Shown here: positions 1-8,085 of the stretch, one piece after another
How positions within the stretch are numbered: position 1 is the first letter of the stretch
Layout of the letters: every line of letters begins with the position of its first letter
Assembly (NCBI GenBank): GCA_025352225.1
Contig: JANXTT010000138.1
Location: 40,535 to 104,534 of the forward strand
Source: Mucilaginibacter sp.
GTDB taxonomy: Bacteria > Bacteroidota > Bacteroidia > Sphingobacteriales > Sphingobacteriaceae
DNA length: 64,000 nt
Direction: 5' to 3'
Position numbers and translations under genes: made by a program
The notes under the pieces: model-generated
What the model saw: only the letters and a program-made list of their open reading frames with translations
Databases searched by the model: none
Told to the model about the DNA's origin: nothing

Positions 1-377
1 AGGCAATTATCAAAGACATGCAATTTCATCCGTTAACGGAAACAATTATCCATGTTGACTTTTTGGAACTGGATCCTAAAAAACCAGTAACTATCGAAAT
101 TCCGATCCGGTTAACCGGAACTTCTCCTGGTGTTAAAACCGGTGGTAAGTTAGTTCAGAAATTAAGAAAGCTGCGTATCAAAGCTTTACCTAAAGATCAT
201 ATCGATAATATCGACGTGAGCATTGAAACTTTAGAAGTTGGTAAATCAGTACGTGTTTCTGATTTGAAATTAGAAAAACTGATCATCACCAACGCCATTG
301 AAGATACTATCGTTTCTGTAACTACTTCACGTGCGTTACGTCAGGCAGAACAAGAAGCATCAACTGGCAAAAAATAA
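1..377 (+). CDS. rplY: 50S ribosomal protein L25/general stress protein Ctc, C-terminal part (5' truncated by window)
   Basis: The reading frame is open from base 3 with residues AIIKD preceding the first internal Met, so the start lies left of the window. The visible ~124 residues carry the TL5/CTC-type C-terminal beta domain: FHP and HVDF near the beginning, then EIPIRLTG, SPGVKTGG, a basic LRKLRIKALP segment and the DLKLEKLIITN strand. L25 binds 5S rRNA in the large subunit; the long Ctc form is usual in Bacteroidota. The lysine-rich tail (ASTGKK) is the natural C-terminus and a strong hairpin terminator follows about 20 bp later. The family assignment is confident; the 5S-binding N-terminal domain is not in view. 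Confidence 0.9.
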   Translation, partial: AIIKDMQFHPLTETIIHVDFLELDPKKPVTIEIPIRLTGTSPGVKTGGKLVQKLRKLRIKALPKDHIDNIDVSIETLEVGKSVRVSDLKLEKLIITNAIEDTIVSVTTSRALRQAEQEASTGKK

Positions 378-398
378 TTAGCCATATTGCTATAAATT

Positions 399-429
399 AA
401 GGCTTTCCGGTAAACGGAAAGCCTTTTTT
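399..429 (+). terminator. Rho-independent terminator after rplY
   Basis: Perfect 11-bp stem AAGGCTTTCCG / CGGAAAGCCTT with a 5-nt loop (GTAAA), running straight into a T-run. It sits 22 bp after the L25 stop codon. Confidence 0.9.
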
Positions 430-475
430 GTTTAAAAGTGTTTCATCAAAGGCTACAATTTATTATCTTCACTAA

Positions 476-946
476 ATGCCAGCTCTTGACCGTTTTTCAC
501 TGCCGTTTTTTACCTTGATTATAGTTCTGTGGATCAGCGTGCCCTTATCCGCGCAAAGCATACTCCCCAACGATATGATCTGCGGTAAATGGATGTCTAC
601 TCAAAAAAATCTGGCCGTACAGGTTTATAAAAGCGGATCGGTGTTTAAAGCAAAAATTATCTGGTTTAATGATACTGACGATAAAACCCGGCCCATGTCA
701 ATCCGTGATGATAGCCTTAACCCTGATGAAAAGCTGCGTCATCGACTGATATTGGGGATGGAAGTATTGACAGGCCTTATATACCAAGCCGAAACCAACT
801 CATGGGAGCAAGGTGTAATATACGATGCCAAGCATGGCCGTTACTGGGATTCGGCAGGGTATATAACTAAAGATGGGCTGCTTAAAGTAACCGGGTATTG
901 GCACTTTAAGTGGATTGGCAAGACGCTAACCTTTAAAAGAATGTAA
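476..946 (+). CDS. DUF2147 domain-containing secreted protein
   Basis: 156 residues. Residues 1-26 form a signal peptide (hydrophobic stretch ending VPLSA, cleavage before QS). The mature part matches the DUF2147 layout: CGKWMS at the start, VQVYKSG, FKAKIIWF, a KLRHRLILGMEVLTGL segment, WEQGVIYDAKHGRYW and a closing LKVTGYWHFKWIGKTLTFKR strand. The family is a small calycin-like beta-barrel in the cell envelope of Bacteroidota and Proteobacteria; its ligand is unknown. It lies 47 bp after the rplY terminator and upstream of an esterase that has its own promoter, so it is probably monocistronic. Confidence 0.85.
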   Translation: MPALDRFSLPFFTLIIVLWISVPLSAQSILPNDMICGKWMSTQKNLAVQVYKSGSVFKAKIIWFNDTDDKTRPMSIRDDSLNPDEKLRHRLILGMEVLTGLIYQAETNSWEQGVIYDAKHGRYWDSAGYITKDGLLKVTGYWHFKWIGKTLTFKRM

Positions 947-993
947 GCGCTTTTGGCAAGTGTAAATACTTGTGGGTTTGCCCTTAATTTCAA

Positions 994-1001
994 TAAATTT
1001 G
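994..1001 (+). promoter_or_regulatory. Bacteroidota -7 box (TAAATTTG) for the esterase gene
   Basis: Exact match to the TAnnTTTG consensus, 20 bp upstream of the ATG at 1022. It supports that ATG over an upstream in-frame TTG at 953, which would lie before the promoter. The -33 element is not clear. Confidence 0.5.
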
Positions 1002-1021
1002 AGGCATCAAATACACCTAAA

Positions 1022-2077
1022 ATGTATAAAATACTAAGCACCTTAACGGCCGTTATTATATCGGCTTTGATATTGAGTTCGTTTAAACTATGTGGGCAGC
1101 AGGTTAACGGTACAGTGTTGCATATTAAAGTGCACGGTAAAGGCTTGGAAGGTAACCTTGAGGGCGACTCGCCCGATCGTAATGTGTCCATTTATTTGCC
1201 ACCCAGCTATAAAACCAACCCAAAGCGGCACTTTCCGGTGGTGTACTTTCTGCATGGTTTTACTGATAATGATGACAAGTTTTATGGGCAGAGTAAGCAC
1301 TGGATGAAATTGCCACCCATATTGGATACGCTATTTTCCCAAGGCCTTGCCAACGAGATGATATTTGTAACCCCTGATGCCAATACCCGTTACCAGGGCA
1401 GCATATACTCAAACTCCGTAACAACCGGTAACTGGGAAGATTTTGTAGCTAAAGAACTTGTACACTATATAGATACCCATTACCGCACAATCCCAAAAGC
1501 AGAAAGCCGAGGGTTAGCGGGCCACTCTATGGGTGGTTATGGCGCGCTGCGTATCGGCGAAAAGTATCCTGACGTGTTTCAGGCTGTATACCTTATTAGC
1601 CCGGCCTTTATGTCGCCGCGTATGAGTACAATAAACGCGGTCGACGTAACCAAAATGGAGGCCGTTAAAACGGTGGATGATTTTAACAAGGCCGACTTTT
1701 GGGTAAAAGCTGATATTGCCCTGGCTGCCGCATGGTCTCCCAACCCGGCTAAGCCGCCCCTTTATCTTGACATGCCTTATAAAGACGGGCAAGCCCAGCC
1801 CGCGGTGCAAGCCAGGTGGATAGCCAACGCATTGCTAGCTTCGCTGGATCAGTATATTGCCCATCTAAAACAACTCCACGCCATCGCATTTGATGCCGGT
1901 GCGCAGGATGAAGGCATAGCGGCAGACATCACCCTGTTAGATCAGGAGTTAACCAAGTACGGCATCAAACACAGTTTCCAAATATACACCGGCACCCATA
2001 TAGACCACGTTGCCCAGCGTATCCGGCAAAATGTGGTACCGTTCTTTTCAAACAACTTAGTATCGGGTAAAAAGTAG
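1022..2077 (+). CDS. Secreted alpha/beta-hydrolase, putative esterase (esterase D/Fes-like)
   Basis: 351 residues from the ATG at 1022; the frame is open upstream to a TTG at 953, but a -7 box lies between the two. An N-terminal hydrophobic signal segment (about residues 4-23, ending LSSFKLCGQ) implies export. The core is an esterase D-like fold: NVSIYLPPSY, the oxyanion strand VVYFLHGFTDND, the nucleophile elbow GHSMGG with Ser169, and a C-terminal GTHIDHVAQR that probably supplies the catalytic His. The family hydrolyses carboxylic esters, including feruloyl/acetyl xylan esters, S-formylglutathione and siderophores. The true substrate cannot be told here, and there is no glycan or siderophore locus beside it. 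Confidence 0.85.
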   Translation: MYKILSTLTAVIISALILSSFKLCGQQVNGTVLHIKVHGKGLEGNLEGDSPDRNVSIYLPPSYKTNPKRHFPVVYFLHGFTDNDDKFYGQSKHWMKLPPILDTLFSQGLANEMIFVTPDANTRYQGSIYSNSVTTGNWEDFVAKELVHYIDTHYRTIPKAESRGLAGHSMGGYGALRIGEKYPDVFQAVYLISPAFMSPRMSTINAVDVTKMEAVKTVDDFNKADFWVKADIALAAAWSPNPAKPPLYLDMPYKDGQAQPAVQARWIANALLASLDQYIAHLKQLHAIAFDAGAQDEGIAADITLLDQELTKYGIKHSFQIYTGTHIDHVAQRIRQNVVPFFSNNLVSGKK

Positions 2078-2171
2078 TTCTATAATCCAAATAATGCATT
2101 GGTTTTTACCAGTTTGGCATTAAATTGAGCAGTTTATAATATCTTTAGCAAGTAATAAAATATAACATACC

Positions 2172-2474
2172 ATGTTTGTACACCACGTTTACTTTTGGTT
2201 AAAAAATCCGGGCAATGATACAGAACGTCAGCAATTATTGGAGGGCATACGAAGCCTGTTAACAATTGAGCCTAAAATATCGGCACATGTGGGTGTTCCA
2301 GCCGGCACCAACCGTGGGGTAATCGATTCGAGTTATAGTTTTTCGCTATTGCTGATGTTTGATAACGGGGCTGATGAGCAACATTATCAGCAACACCCCA
2401 CGCATTTAAAGTTTGTAGCCGATTGCCAACACCTTTGGGAAAGGGTAGTGGTATATGATGCTATAGATGCCTGA
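2172..2474 (+). CDS. Dabb family (stress-responsive dimeric alpha/beta barrel) protein
   Basis: 100 residues, typical length for Dabb. The N-terminal HHVYFWLK strand, the central VGVPAGTNRGVIDSSYSFSL segment, and the C-terminal HPTHLKFVADCQHLWERVVVYD motif (conserved H..F followed by an Asp-ended beta strand) are diagnostic. Dabb proteins are cytoplasmic ferredoxin-like dimers, some acting as small-ligand enzymes. The function here is unassigned. It stands alone between the esterase and a convergent membrane-protein gene. Confidence 0.9.
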   Translation: MFVHHVYFWLKNPGNDTERQQLLEGIRSLLTIEPKISAHVGVPAGTNRGVIDSSYSFSLLLMFDNGADEQHYQQHPTHLKFVADCQHLWERVVVYDAIDA

Positions 2475-2486
2475 CATATACGCTTG

Positions 2487-3128
2487 TCACCATCGCCTGA
2501 ATGGCCTTATATGATGCAGCTTTAGTTTGTTGTGCAATACTACAATGTAAATAACATCGTAAACAAAAATGGCTACAAACAAAAACTGCATTAACAAGGA
2601 GTGGCTATAGGTTTTGGTTTGCGTATAAAAGGCGACGGAGGCCATTAATGTGCCGAGCATTTTAAAGATAGCAATGTAAATACTTTGCCCGTTAACGGTT
2701 TTACGATCGCGGAGCAGGGTAATGAATAGGATAGACATCATGAGGTTTTGCCCAAATGCCGCGTACGCTCCATAAATATCTTTGAGTGCAACACCTAATG
2801 ATAATATAGCCGTAAAGGCTATGATTAGCCCCAATAATAGTTCGAGATAGAAGATAAAAGGGAAAGTAACCCGCTTAACTATAGGGCCAAACCTGATATA
2901 TTGCAACAGTATGAGTACATCAAATGCAAACCATACTCTATCAACCACCAGTTGGGGCATAGTATGGGGCAATACAAAGGAGTAAATGGTTTCCCAGGCT
3001 AAATTTGCGCATAGTGCAGCCAAAGGCATACCATACGTCATATCCAAAACGCCACGACGGAGAATGAGCAAAAAGGTAAGTGTCCAGCAGATGCCGGAGC
3101 CGATCATCAGTTGGTTAAATATTGACAC
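2487..3128 (-). CDS. Multi-pass membrane protein resembling transmembrane (PaxB/Pyr4-type) terpene cyclases
   Basis: 213 residues, about seven predicted membrane helices and no soluble domain. Size and helix count match the fungal Pyr4/PaxB transmembrane terpene cyclases and their bacterial relatives. The motif NLAWETIYS puts a Glu (E46) in the second helix, DRVWFAFD follows at 63-70, a GQS..IAIFKMLGT helix lies in the second half, and FVYDVIYI puts an Asp (D191) in the last helix. These positions resemble the catalytic Glu and Asp of Pyr4. The first codon is GTG (an ATG alternative lies 7 codons later). No prenyltransferase or epoxidase is adjacent, so substrate and even enzymatic activity are inferred. 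Confidence 0.5.
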   Translation of the reverse strand: MSIFNQLMIGSGICWTLTFLLILRRGVLDMTYGMPLAALCANLAWETIYSFVLPHTMPQLVVDRVWFAFDVLILLQYIRFGPIVKRVTFPFIFYLELLLGLIIAFTAILSLGVALKDIYGAYAAFGQNLMMSILFITLLRDRKTVNGQSIYIAIFKMLGTLMASVAFYTQTKTYSHSLLMQFLFVAIFVYDVIYIVVLHNKLKLHHIRPFRRW

Positions 3129-3147
3129 AGTATCAAAAGTACAAAAT

Positions 3148-3177
3148 AAAAAAAAGCAGCTACAATTATGCAGCCGC
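3148..3177 (-). terminator. Rho-independent terminator after osmC
   Basis: Read on the minus strand: GCGGCTGC, a 6-nt loop, GTAGCTGC (8 bp with two G-U pairs), then a run of eight T. It lies 17 bp after the stop codon of the OsmC-like gene. Confidence 0.8.
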
Positions 3178-3194
3178 TAAAATTTTTAAATTAC

Positions 3195-3617
3195 TTAACC
3201 CGCGTAAGTTGCATTTAAAGTAATAGGTACACTTAAAGCTTTTGATATGATACAATTTGCTTTTGCACCGAGTGCTACTTCCTGAAACTTCGCGTTATCT
3301 ACACCTTCAATTGCAGATGCTTTTAACTCCAGATGGATGCCTGTGATACTTAAAGTTGCCATGTCAAGGTCCAATATTGCTTCGGTGTCCAGATCGCCGG
3401 GGGTAAAACCAGCTTGAGTTAGGGCGGCTCCAACAGCCATAGTAAAGCAGCCTGCATGCGCGGCGGCGATCAATTCTTCGGGGTTGGTGCCTACACCTTC
3501 ATCAAAACGGGTTTTGAAAGAAAACTGGGTGTTGTTTAATACAGTACTTTGGGTTGAAATTTTGCCCTGGCCGTCTTTCAAAGTGCCATTCCAATGAGCT
3601 TTTGCGGTACGTTTCAT
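3195..3617 (-). CDS. OsmC family peroxiredoxin
   Basis: 140 residues from the ATG at 3617 (MKRTAKAHWNG). The frame extends upstream into the Old Yellow Enzyme gene, but that extension is not OsmC-like. Peroxidatic Cys57 lies in EELIAAAHAGCFTMAVG and resolving Cys122 in GAKANCIISKAL, with R37 positioned as in OsmC. The family reduces organic hydroperoxides in the cytoplasm. It lies 52 bp after the OYE-type reductase on the same strand and ends at a terminator, so the two probably form an electrophile/oxidative-stress operon. Confidence 0.93.
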   Translation of the reverse strand: MKRTAKAHWNGTLKDGQGKISTQSTVLNNTQFSFKTRFDEGVGTNPEELIAAAHAGCFTMAVGAALTQAGFTPGDLDTEAILDLDMATLSITGIHLELKASAIEGVDNAKFQEVALGAKANCIISKALSVPITLNATYAG

Positions 3618-3669
3618 TTTGAGATGTTTATTTAATGGTATAACAAGTATATATATAATAAATTGAATT

Positions 3670-4737
3670 TTATTGCCATTTTGCTCTTTCGTATTGCACT
3701 GGCCAGTTAACATTGTGGCCCAATTGGTGCGCTGCCCTTAAGGGGAAATAAGGATCGCGTAATAGTTCCCGGGCTATAATAACCAAGTCTGCTTTGCCTG
3801 TGCGGACGATCTCATCAGCCTGGCGGGGATCTGTTATCATACCTACTGCACCAGTTAACACGCCGGTTTCATCGCGTATGCTTTCAGCAAACGGCACCTG
3901 GTATCCCGGCCCCACGGGTATTTTAGCCGTAGGTACATTTCCACCCGATGAGCAATCAATCAGGTCAACATTATGGGCTTTTAATAGTGCAGCCAGTTGT
4001 ACAGATTCCTCTGGAGTCCAGCCGCCGGGTGTCCAATCTGTGGCAGATATGCGTACAAAAAGCGGGTATTCTTCGGGCCATGCAGTTCTTATCGCATCGG
4101 TAATTTCCAAACATAAGCGCGTCCGGTTCTCAAACGATCCGCCATATTCATCAGTGCGGTGGTTACTTAAAGGTGATAGGAACTGATGAAGCAAGTAACC
4201 ATGTGCTGCATGGAGCTCAATAACTTTAAACCCTGCTTTTAAAGCCCGGAAGGTAGCTTGTTTAAAATCGTTAATTACTTTGCTTATGCCGTTTTTGTCT
4301 AACTCTAAAGGCTTTTCGTCGCCTTCGTGGAAAGCAATGCTGCTTGGTGCAACGGTTTGCCAGCCGCCACTCAATACAGGTATTTGTCTACCGTTGTTCC
4401 AGGGTTCTGTATTACTGCCTTTGCGCCCGGCATGTGCCAGTTGCACCCCCGCTATTGCACCCTGTTTATGTATAAAGGCGGTTATACGCTCCAATTGGCT
4501 TATATGCTCGTCTTTCCATATACCTAAGTCGGACGGTGATATTCTTCCTTCCGGCGATATTGCTGCAGCTTCTGTTATTACTAAACCAGCACCACCAACC
4601 GCCCTGCTACCCAAATGTACCAGATGCCAATCGGTGGCAAAACCATCAACACTGGAGTATTCGCACATTGGCGATACTACTATCCTGTTTTTTAAAGCTA
4701 TGCTTCGTATAATTAACGGACTGAACAGATGCGCCAT
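3670..4737 (-). CDS. namA: NADH:flavin oxidoreductase, Old Yellow Enzyme family (YqjM/NamA-like)
   Basis: 355 residues, normal for the YqjM class. The FMN TIM-barrel signature begins with KNRIVVSPMCEYS; Cys25 matches the redox-modulating Cys26 of YqjM. The substrate-binding segment is ELHAAHGYLLHQFLSP, followed by HRTDEYGGS and RTRLCLEI. The C-terminal VQYERAKWQ carries the Arg that reaches into the partner subunit in YqjM. These enzymes reduce activated C=C bonds of enals, enones, maleimides and nitro compounds using NADPH. The downstream OsmC gene fits a detoxification role. The in vivo substrate is not predictable. Confidence 0.92.
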   Translation of the reverse strand: MAHLFSPLIIRSIALKNRIVVSPMCEYSSVDGFATDWHLVHLGSRAVGGAGLVITEAAAISPEGRISPSDLGIWKDEHISQLERITAFIHKQGAIAGVQLAHAGRKGSNTEPWNNGRQIPVLSGGWQTVAPSSIAFHEGDEKPLELDKNGISKVINDFKQATFRALKAGFKVIELHAAHGYLLHQFLSPLSNHRTDEYGGSFENRTRLCLEITDAIRTAWPEEYPLFVRISATDWTPGGWTPEESVQLAALLKAHNVDLIDCSSGGNVPTAKIPVGPGYQVPFAESIRDETGVLTGAVGMITDPRQADEIVRTGKADLVIIARELLRDPYFPLRAAHQLGHNVNWPVQYERAKWQ

Positions 4738-4884
4738 TTTTAGTTTTTATTCAATTTTAACACCAATTGTAATAACAGTGTTTTAATGATTAGAATAAAT
4801 ACTTTTCTGTGACGGATGCAGGCTTTTTATGTCATCTGATTAACTTATTTTAGCCCATCATGTTAGTTGGTGTTTTATATACTT

Positions 4885-5874
4885 ATGCAGAAATCTTCTA
4901 ATTTTAACGGTGAAACTTTTTTGAATATGATACCCACCACGAGTGGGTCGGATAATATGATCAAGATTATTGGTGAATCGTTAAAAAAGCACCCGAGTAC
5001 CAAACCATCAAAAGTTCCCGGCCCATTCCCGGTAGACCTTGACAGGCTAAACACCTTACCCTCTGATGCACTCCGAATCACCTGGATGGGACATTCAACA
5101 CTGATTATAGAGATTGATGGCAAACGCTTTTTAACCGACCCTGTTTGGCGCAATGCATCGCCGGTGCAATTTATGGGTCCCAAGCGTTTTTACCCTGCGC
5201 CCATAGCATTGGATGATCTTCCTCATTTAGACGGCATCATTATATCCCATGATCATTATGATCATTTGGATGATAAAACGATAGTTAAACTGGCTCAAAA
5301 AGCAACCCCTATTTATTGCTCGCTTGGGGTTGGTAAAATATTAACTGGCTGGGGTATACTTGCCCAGCAAATAACAGAGTTTGACTGGTGGCAGGAACTT
5401 GACCTTGGGGAGGGTTTTAAAATTACAGCCGCGCCAGCCCGCCATTTTTCGGGCAGGGGCATTTTTAACCGTAATAAAACCTTATGGGCATCATATGCAA
5501 TTAAAGGGCCTGTGCATAACGTTTATTATGGCGCCGACTCTGGCATGCATCCTTTGTTTAAAGAAATAGGAGAGCGACTGGGCCCGTTTGATATTACGAT
5601 GCTGGAGATTGGGGCTTATAACGATTTATGGAAAGATATACATATGGGTCCGGCCCATGCTACAGACGCGCAACTTGCATTAAACGGAACATTAATGATG
5701 CCCATACATTGGGGAACCTTTAACCTGGCCTTCCATACCTGGACCGACCCTGCCGAACGGGTTATTGCCTATGCGACACAAAAGCATATTGATTTGCTGA
5801 TGCCAGCACCGGGCGAAACTTATCAATATAATGGCAAACCCTATATCAATAAATGGTGGGAAGCTTATAGGTAG
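4885..5874 (+). CDS. MBL-fold metallo-hydrolase (UlaG/NAPE-PLD-like, COG2220)
   Basis: 329 residues from the ATG at 4885 (MQKSSNF); a TTG 6 codons upstream is the only alternative. The metallo-beta-lactamase metal ligands are all visible: SHDHYDHLDD, then H in APARHFSGRG, D in YYGADSGMH, and H in MPIHWGTFN. The opening WMGHSTLIIEIDGKRFLTDPVW is typical of the NAPE-PLD/UlaG branch. No signal peptide is evident, so it is probably cytoplasmic. Relatives cleave phosphodiester or lactone bonds. Its tail is 16 bp from the tail of the convergent hypothetical gene. Confidence 0.88.
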   Translation: MQKSSNFNGETFLNMIPTTSGSDNMIKIIGESLKKHPSTKPSKVPGPFPVDLDRLNTLPSDALRITWMGHSTLIIEIDGKRFLTDPVWRNASPVQFMGPKRFYPAPIALDDLPHLDGIIISHDHYDHLDDKTIVKLAQKATPIYCSLGVGKILTGWGILAQQITEFDWWQELDLGEGFKITAAPARHFSGRGIFNRNKTLWASYAIKGPVHNVYYGADSGMHPLFKEIGERLGPFDITMLEIGAYNDLWKDIHMGPAHATDAQLALNGTLMMPIHWGTFNLAFHTWTDPAERVIAYATQKHIDLLMPAPGETYQYNGKPYINKWWEAYR

Positions 5875-5890
5875 GATAGATCGGCAACAA

Positions 5891-6226
5891 CTATCGTGTT
5901 GCTGCAATTGCATCTTCAATCCGTGGATCGTCGGGTAATATCTCCAATTGCGGAAAAGCCAGGTATTTAGCATACCATCTGATAGCGGGTATCATATCCA
6001 GTGCATCATCAGCAGATATGTCAATGGTTTCAAAAGCTAGCAACAACTTATTGTAATATCCGTAAAGCTGTATTTCGTTTGCATTAGGTTTGAAATTCAT
6101 TTCATCAAGGTAGTAAACTTTTACTTTCAGATCAGTATCACGGGAGTATATAATATCCGATGATGATTGATTGGAATCTGTCAATAAAAGAAAAACCTCG
6201 CCGTTCATGTAATCATAACATAACAT
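5891..6226 (-). CDS. Hypothetical protein
   Basis: 111 residues from the ATG at 6226 (MLCYDYMNGEV); an internal ATG at 6208 is equally possible. I do not recognise a family. It is soluble and acidic, with a central LKVKVYYLDEMNF strand and a QLYGYYNKLLLAFETIDI segment that could be a helix-strand pair. There is no signal peptide or membrane helix. It is single-gene, convergent with the MBL hydrolase and divergent from a small lipoprotein gene. Confidence 0.55.
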   Translation of the reverse strand: MLCYDYMNGEVFLLLTDSNQSSSDIIYSRDTDLKVKVYYLDEMNFKPNANEIQLYGYYNKLLLAFETIDISADDALDMIPAIRWYAKYLAFPQLEILPDDPRIEDAIAATR

Positions 6227-6338
6227 TAACAAGATAGTTTACTGCCTGAGTAAAATATAATTACAGATAATTAAAACTAATTATGAGTTAATTTATTTAT
6301 TATCAAAAACAAATAATAAAATTTATCCTTAATTGACT

Positions 6339-6506
6339 ATGAAAAAACTAACCCTCTCCTTAATGCTACTGGTAATAGTTGCCATGAGCAGTTGTTCTGT
6401 TATAGGTGGAATATTTAAAGCCGGCGCTGTAGTTGGAGTTATAGCAGTAATTGTTGTTATAGCAATTGTATTTTGGATAATTTCAATGTTTAGCGGTAAA
6501 AGTTAA
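6339..6506 (+). CDS. Small lipoprotein with one membrane helix
   Basis: 55 residues: MKKLTLSLMLLVIVAMSSC places a lipobox (VAMSSC) before Cys19, then a glycine-containing segment and a long hydrophobic helix (GVIAVIVVIAIVFWII) ending in SGKS. Short proteins of this shape are common in Sphingobacteriia and are sometimes mislabelled phosphatidate cytidylyltransferase, although they are far too small for that enzyme. Function unknown. The ATG and TAA are unambiguous and an inverted repeat follows 14 bp later. Confidence 0.7.
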   Translation: MKKLTLSLMLLVIVAMSSCSVIGGIFKAGAVVGVIAVIVVIAIVFWIISMFSGKS

Positions 6507-6520
6507 ACAGCAATATAGTG

Positions 6521-6556
6521 ATCTGGATAAAAAGCCCAGCGGTTCTTTATCCAGAT
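6521..6556. terminator. Inverted repeat between convergent genes, probable bidirectional terminator
   Basis: Perfect 11-bp arms ATCTGGATAAA / TTTATCCAGAT with a 14-nt loop, placed between the small lipoprotein and the convergent TPR gene. There is no strong T-run, so it may terminate weakly. Confidence 0.5.
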
Positions 6557-6566
6557 TAAACTGGTA

Positions 6567-7976
6567 TTATTTCGAAATGTAGTTGATGACAAACTGTGGA
6601 GCGTATTTTTTATTATAGGCTACTTTTAATGTGTTAATACCTGCTGATACTTTTATGGTAGTACTGTATGTACACTCATAGTTGCCGGAAATGCTATTTA
6701 ACAGCATGGTTGTAACGCTGTTGGTATTGAGTTTTGTTATGTTATGGTCGTTTACAAATAAGCCAATATGCTCTTTAACAATTGGTTTGTTTGATGATAC
6801 CTTAACTTTTATGGACACCAGCGGATCACCAGATAACTGCATTGTGGCCTTAAATAGCTTATTAACATCTTCAACCGGGCTCATCCATTCTAACTGTATA
6901 AGCTCGTTTACCTGATGTTTCTTTATCGCGGTTACACATTCATCCAGGTATTGAAAATAGGGTTTATAATCAGCCCCGCCCTTAACAAGGGCCTTGTTAT
7001 AATAGGTAAGGGCTTGTTTATAATTTTGTGATTTATAAAAAGCATACCCCAAACTATTATATGCTCTGACGTTTGACGAGTCGATATCAACAGATTTGCT
7101 AATAGTGTTTACAGCTTCAGTATAGTTTTGCTTAGCCAGCTTTAACTCGCCAATATTAAGATAAGCGTAAGCATTCTTATCATCAAGTCTAATAGCCGTA
7201 TTATAATCTTTTAAAGCAGCATCATAATTGCCATTTTTAAATTCGGCCAACCCGCGATTGGTATAACCAAATGGAGATTTAGGGAAAAGTTCAATGGCCT
7301 TATTATACGTTTGGATAGCATTTATATAGTTGCCCTGCCAATAAGCGATAGAACCCATGTTATTATACGCATACTCATAGTGTGGATTGATTGAGATGGC
7401 TTTATTAAAATCGGTAACCGCTTCGGCATAACGGCCCAGTTTCATTTTCTCGTACCCCCGGTTATTGTAGGCTGTAGCGTTTTCGACACCAAATTCAATA
7501 ACCTTATCGTTATCTTCTATGGCTTCAGTATACATATCCAAGCTGCTTTTAGCGTTAGCGCGGTTTATGTAGGCTATGATATAGTTCTTCTTTAAAGCAA
7601 TTGCCTTATTGTAAAAAATAATAGCCTGATTATAGTCTTTAAATTTCTTGCAGGCATCGCCGCGGTTCAAGTAAAAGAAAGAGTTGCCCGGAGCTAGTGA
7701 AATGGCTTTATCCATATCAGCTAATGCGCTTTTTTCATTATCGAGGTCTTGATATGCTCGTCCTCTTATGGCATATGCCATTGAGTTTAGGCTGTCAGTC
7801 GCTATAACCCGGTTACAATCTGCAATTGCACCTTTGTAATCTGCATGTTTTTCTTTCTCAATTGCCCGGTTAATGTAAATATCTGTACCACCAACACTAC
7901 CTGGCTGCGCATAAAGCAGTCCAATTTGCAAAACAATAAAGGTGGCGGTTACTATCAGGTTTATAAAATACCTCAT
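6567..7976 (-). CDS. Secreted TPR-repeat protein
   Basis: 469 residues. A signal peptide (residues 1-23, ending LLYA) is followed by about ten consecutive 34-residue TPR units (roughly residues 30-350) with the usual pattern, for example AYNNRGYEKMKLGRYAEAV and AYAYLNIGELKLAKQNYTEAV. The last ~110 residues form a different, beta-rich domain (VSIKVKVSSNKP, then INTLKVAYNKKYAPQFVINYISK). TPR arrays are protein-protein scaffolds, and export points to a periplasmic or surface role. No partner is adjacent, and the gene is monocistronic. Confidence 0.88.
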   Translation of the reverse strand: MRYFINLIVTATFIVLQIGLLYAQPGSVGGTDIYINRAIEKEKHADYKGAIADCNRVIATDSLNSMAYAIRGRAYQDLDNEKSALADMDKAISLAPGNSFFYLNRGDACKKFKDYNQAIIFYNKAIALKKNYIIAYINRANAKSSLDMYTEAIEDNDKVIEFGVENATAYNNRGYEKMKLGRYAEAVTDFNKAISINPHYEYAYNNMGSIAYWQGNYINAIQTYNKAIELFPKSPFGYTNRGLAEFKNGNYDAALKDYNTAIRLDDKNAYAYLNIGELKLAKQNYTEAVNTISKSVDIDSSNVRAYNSLGYAFYKSQNYKQALTYYNKALVKGGADYKPYFQYLDECVTAIKKHQVNELIQLEWMSPVEDVNKLFKATMQLSGDPLVSIKVKVSSNKPIVKEHIGLFVNDHNITKLNTNSVTTMLLNSISGNYECTYSTTIKVSAGINTLKVAYNKKYAPQFVINYISK

Positions 7977-8085
7977 TTGTTTAACAATAGCTTTTTAATC
8001 AAGAATCAATGAGGGTTTAAACGTACTTTGACTTATAATAGTACTAAAGTACAAATTGTATCTTGTTTTACAAATAAAAGCCTTT

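Noticed and set aside
953..1021. TTG start extending the esterase by 23 codons
   Set aside because: A -7 promoter box at 994-1001 lies inside it and the ATG at 1022 starts a proper signal peptide.
841..1191. Minus-strand open frame of 116 residues
   Set aside because: It lies opposite the end of the DUF2147 gene and the start of the esterase gene, both of which match known families.
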